Source of the DNA: an uncultured Verrucomicrobiota bacterium
GTDB lineage: Bacteria > Verrucomicrobiota > Verrucomicrobiia > Limisphaerales > SXTU01
Length of the DNA stretch: 8,022 nucleotides
NCBI GenBank assembly: GCA_903863315.1
Contig: CAIPBN010000382.1
Location: forward strand, 1-8,022
Reading direction: 5' to 3'
Shown here: positions 6,077 to 8,022 of the stretch, piece after piece
Layout of the letters: each line of letters opens with the position of its first letter
How positions within the stretch are numbered: position 1 is the first letter of the stretch
The notes under the pieces: generated by a model
What the model saw: only the letters and a program-made list of their open reading frames with translations
Database searches by the model: none
Told to the model about the DNA's origin: nothing
Made by a program: the position numbers and the translations under genes

Positions 6077-7249
6077 TTACTGAAGCGGCGGGAGCTTCGC
6101 GCTGTAGTGGACGGCGCGGTGGCGGTTGTCGTCAAAGGCGAAGTGGAGCCATTGCTTGTCCGCGCTCACGAAGCCGTCGGGGTAGTTCAGCCGACCTTTC
6201 GGGCCATCGCACGATTCGGGCACCAGCACGCGGCGGTAGGGCCACGTCTTTAGGCCGTCGAAGGAAATCCACAGCGCCAGCGGACTGCGGTGCGACGGGT
6301 TGGGGTTGTGCAGCAGCGCGACGGTGTCGCCGCCGAGCGGGTAGAGCGTGGCCTTCGATCCGGGATTGGGAATATCCGTCTTCACCGCGAATTCAGGCCA
6401 GGTCTTCCCGCCGTCCTTCGATTCCGCGTAATACAGCACCCCGCCGAGCCCGTCGGCGCGGATAATCATCGCGATGCGGCCGTCGCTGAGTTCGGCGAGG
6501 TTGTTCTCCGCCCAGCCGTGATAGCGGTCGTCCGCCGTGAGACGGATGTTGCCGTGCTCGCTCCACGTTTTCCCGCCATCGCTGCTGATGAGCACGCCGT
6601 TGCGCGGATTGCTGACATAGTGGCGGAGCGCGCCGTGCCACGGCTTCTCCTCCGGCGCGGGCGGCGGCGTGCCGGGCGGCGGTCCGAGGTAGTGCTGGAA
6701 CGGGATGATGATGCGGCCGTCGCGCGCGACGATGTGGTTGCGGATGAAGGTGAAATGGCCGAGGCGGCCCGGCACCAGCTCGGGCTTGCTCCACGTCTTG
6801 CACGAGTCGTCGCTGTGCAGCATCCAGGACTTCCAATCGCGTCCCCAGGTCTGCGAATGAGTCGAGAGAAACGCCGTGACACGCCCGCCGCGCACCATGA
6901 CTTCAGTGATGCATTGCCCGGTGGTCAATCCCGCGCGCGGCAGGCCCGTGGCCATCGGCTCCAGCGGGGACCAAGTCCTGCCCTGATCCGGGCTGCGCGT
7001 GATGCCGGTGTAATTCTTCGGCGACGGCTCGAAGTCATCGCCCGCCAGTATGAACAGCGCCCAGGAGCCATCGGGCAACTGCCGGAGCGTCGTGTCGCAT
7101 ACCATCTTGTTCGGCGTCTTCCCGTCGTAGGGGATGGAAGAGCGGTCCTGCCTCGCATCGGCGAGCGCCTGCGCGGCCCAGTCGGCCGCGCGGCTGGGAA
7201 TCAAGGTCAACGCAAGTGCGGCGACGAGCAGTGACGGAAGTTGTTTCAT
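6077..7249 (-). CDS. Secreted BNR/Asp-box sialidase-family protein
   Basis: A 390-residue protein with a signal peptide (MKQLPSLLVAALALTLIPSRA) followed by a beta-propeller with five Asp-box motifs (S-x-D-x-G-x-T-W type): SPDQGRTW at 86-93, the degenerate SDDSCKTW at 146-153, SSDGGKTW at 222-229, SKDGGKTW at 277-284 and SFDGLKTW at 329-336. This architecture is that of exo-alpha-sialidases and related BNR proteins, which remove terminal sugars from glycans. The Arg-Ile-Pro motif usual near the N-terminus of true sialidases is not seen, so activity on sialic acid is unproven. The frame is open to 7351, but the added 34 residues lack signal character and the ATG at 7249 starts the signal peptide directly; no Shine-Dalgarno sequence precedes it. 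It follows the phosphoesterase after 88 bases. A kelch mutarotase farther along is a plausible partner in processing released sugar. Confidence 0.85.
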   Translation of the reverse strand: MKQLPSLLVAALALTLIPSRAADWAAQALADARQDRSSIPYDGKTPNKMVCDTTLRQLPDGSWALFILAGDDFEPSPKNYTGITRSPDQGRTWSPLEPMATGLPRAGLTTGQCITEVMVRGGRVTAFLSTHSQTWGRDWKSWMLHSDDSCKTWSKPELVPGRLGHFTFIRNHIVARDGRIIIPFQHYLGPPPGTPPPAPEEKPWHGALRHYVSNPRNGVLISSDGGKTWSEHGNIRLTADDRYHGWAENNLAELSDGRIAMIIRADGLGGVLYYAESKDGGKTWPEFAVKTDIPNPGSKATLYPLGGDTVALLHNPNPSHRSPLALWISFDGLKTWPYRRVLVPESCDGPKGRLNYPDGFVSADKQWLHFAFDDNRHRAVHYSAKLPPLQ

Positions 7250-7337
7250 GAGCGCGGATTGTGGCAGGGCAGGCACTGGCTGCAACGGTGAACCCGGGAG
7301 TTTCGCCGTTCTTTCGCGAGGCACCACCGCCGCCAAG

Positions 7338-8021
7338 CTACGGCCGGCCACCGCCCGATCCGTTGACGGTGTAACGGTGCGCCACCGTGCCGGGCGGATC
7401 GGCTTTCACGTAATCCACCGCCGCCTCCCTCGGCGTCACGAGCACTCGCAGAATGCCGCTGCTGGGAAGAATCACACCGCTCTTGTATCCGTATTCCTCC
7501 GCGCTGCGCGTGGTGCCGCGCGCGTGACCAGGCTGGGGAACTTCCTGGTAAATCACACCATCGCGCTCGGCGCGGACGTAAAGGTGGTCGTGGCCATGAA
7601 AGACGATGACGCGCCCGCGCTTCGCCAGCAGGTCGTGAATCGGCGCGGGCCAGCCGGGGCGTTTCTGCGCGAAGGTGCTCCGACCGTCGAGCTCCTTGCC
7701 GCCCCACTCGAAGAAGTGCGAAGCCTCCGCGCCGCCGCGTCCCTCGGGCGTCGCGCCGCCGACGAGGTGGTGCGTGAAGACGAAGGTGAACTTCGCGCGG
7801 CTTGTCTCCAACGTGCGCCGCAGCCAGGTGTATTGCTCCGCGCCGAGCGTGCGCCACCAGTTGTCACCGTCCTTGCCGCCGCCGCGTGGCTTGGCGGAAA
7901 ACCAAAACTGGTCCAGCGCGATGAACAGCGCGTCGCCCCACTCGAACGCGTAGTGCTCCTGCAACCGCCCCGCCCGCGCGTGCGCCGTCGCATTGCCGGT
8001 ATAGAAGGGGTTCGGCTCCGG
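7338..8021 (-). CDS. Calcineurin-like metallophosphoesterase (C-terminal part)
   Basis: The last 227 codons of a gene that enters from the right edge; no start is visible. The frame reads through the edge from PEPNPFYTG, and a TTG at 7964 within it is an ordinary leucine codon, not a start. Two metal-site elements of the calcineurin-like fold are present: FTHHL (partial residues about 82-86) and FHGHDHLYV, whose GHDH at about 143-146 is the final family motif. The earlier motifs (DxH, GDxxD, GNH) would lie outside the window. The body contains EWGDALFIALDQFWF, a form I associate with extracellular phosphoesterases of this order, but the export signal cannot be checked. It would cleave phosphate esters with a two-metal centre. 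The protein ends in NGSGGGRP and a TAG stop. Confidence 0.85.
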   Translation of the reverse strand, partial: PEPNPFYTGNATAHARAGRLQEHYAFEWGDALFIALDQFWFSAKPRGGGKDGDNWWRTLGAEQYTWLRRTLETSRAKFTFVFTHHLVGGATPEGRGGAEASHFFEWGGKELDGRSTFAQKRPGWPAPIHDLLAKRGRVIVFHGHDHLYVRAERDGVIYQEVPQPGHARGTTRSAEEYGYKSGVILPSSGILRVLVTPREAAVDYVKADPPGTVAHRYTVNGSGGGRP

Positions 8022-8022
8022 G

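Noticed and set aside
6290..7234. 314-residue plus-strand open frame
   Set aside because: It is antisense to the BNR protein with its five Asp boxes; its composition is Arg/Val/Ala-rich and without motifs.
7250..7337. Promoter-like TTGCAG-N16-CACAAT on the minus strand before the sialidase-like gene
   Set aside because: The -35 half matches the consensus at only three of six positions and the -10 half at four; this is too weak to list as a promoter.

Overview
The window is a GC-rich bacterial stretch in which seven complete genes and one cut by the right edge all lie on the minus strand, so transcription runs from high to low coordinates. The mix of families is a secreted BNR-repeat sialidase-like protein, a permuted-mutarotase/NanM-type kelch protein, a Tat-exported Gfo/Idh/MocA oxidoreductase, an RraA-family protein, an exported M14 carboxypeptidase-like protein, an exported alpha/beta hydrolase and a calcineurin-like phosphoesterase. 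This mix is typical of Verrucomicrobiota, with Planctomycetota second. A short TGTGTYCATC repeat and mostly Shine-Dalgarno-poor starts fit that view. The phylum is an inference from gene content; no marker gene is present.

Layout in order of transcription: metallophosphoesterase C-terminal part (8021-7338); BNR/sialidase-like protein (7249-6077); a 123-base gap with two adjacent perfect inverted repeats; small DUF5658-like membrane protein (5953-5477); an 85-base gap with one hairpin; Tat Gfo/Idh/MocA oxidoreductase (5391-4204); RraA-like protein (4157-3393); kelch/mutarotase protein (about 3369-2227), whose start lies inside a decamer repeat; M14 peptidase (2230-986), which overlaps the kelch stop in an ATGA junction; exported alpha/beta hydrolase (933-127). 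The first 126 bases hold three CTTGAC copies spaced exactly 11 bases apart and possibly the last codons of a plus-strand gene running towards the cluster. No gene-free stretch exceeds 130 bases.

Working together: five of the eight products carry a recognisable or plausible export signal. The five genes from 5391 to 127 are packed with gaps of about 50 bases or less, apart from the uncertain kelch start, and could form one transcript. A reasonable inference is outer-compartment processing of a sugar or amino-sugar polymer (sialidase-like, mutarotase, oxidoreductase) with a cytoplasmic RraA-type lyase and general hydrolases. The substrate cannot be read from the sequence, and no sialic-acid lyase, kinase or transporter is present. 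I see no tRNA, rRNA, CRISPR array, transposase or phage gene. I do not see clear evidence of an entirely new system. The most unusual points are the non-coding repeats and the combination of exported enzymes.
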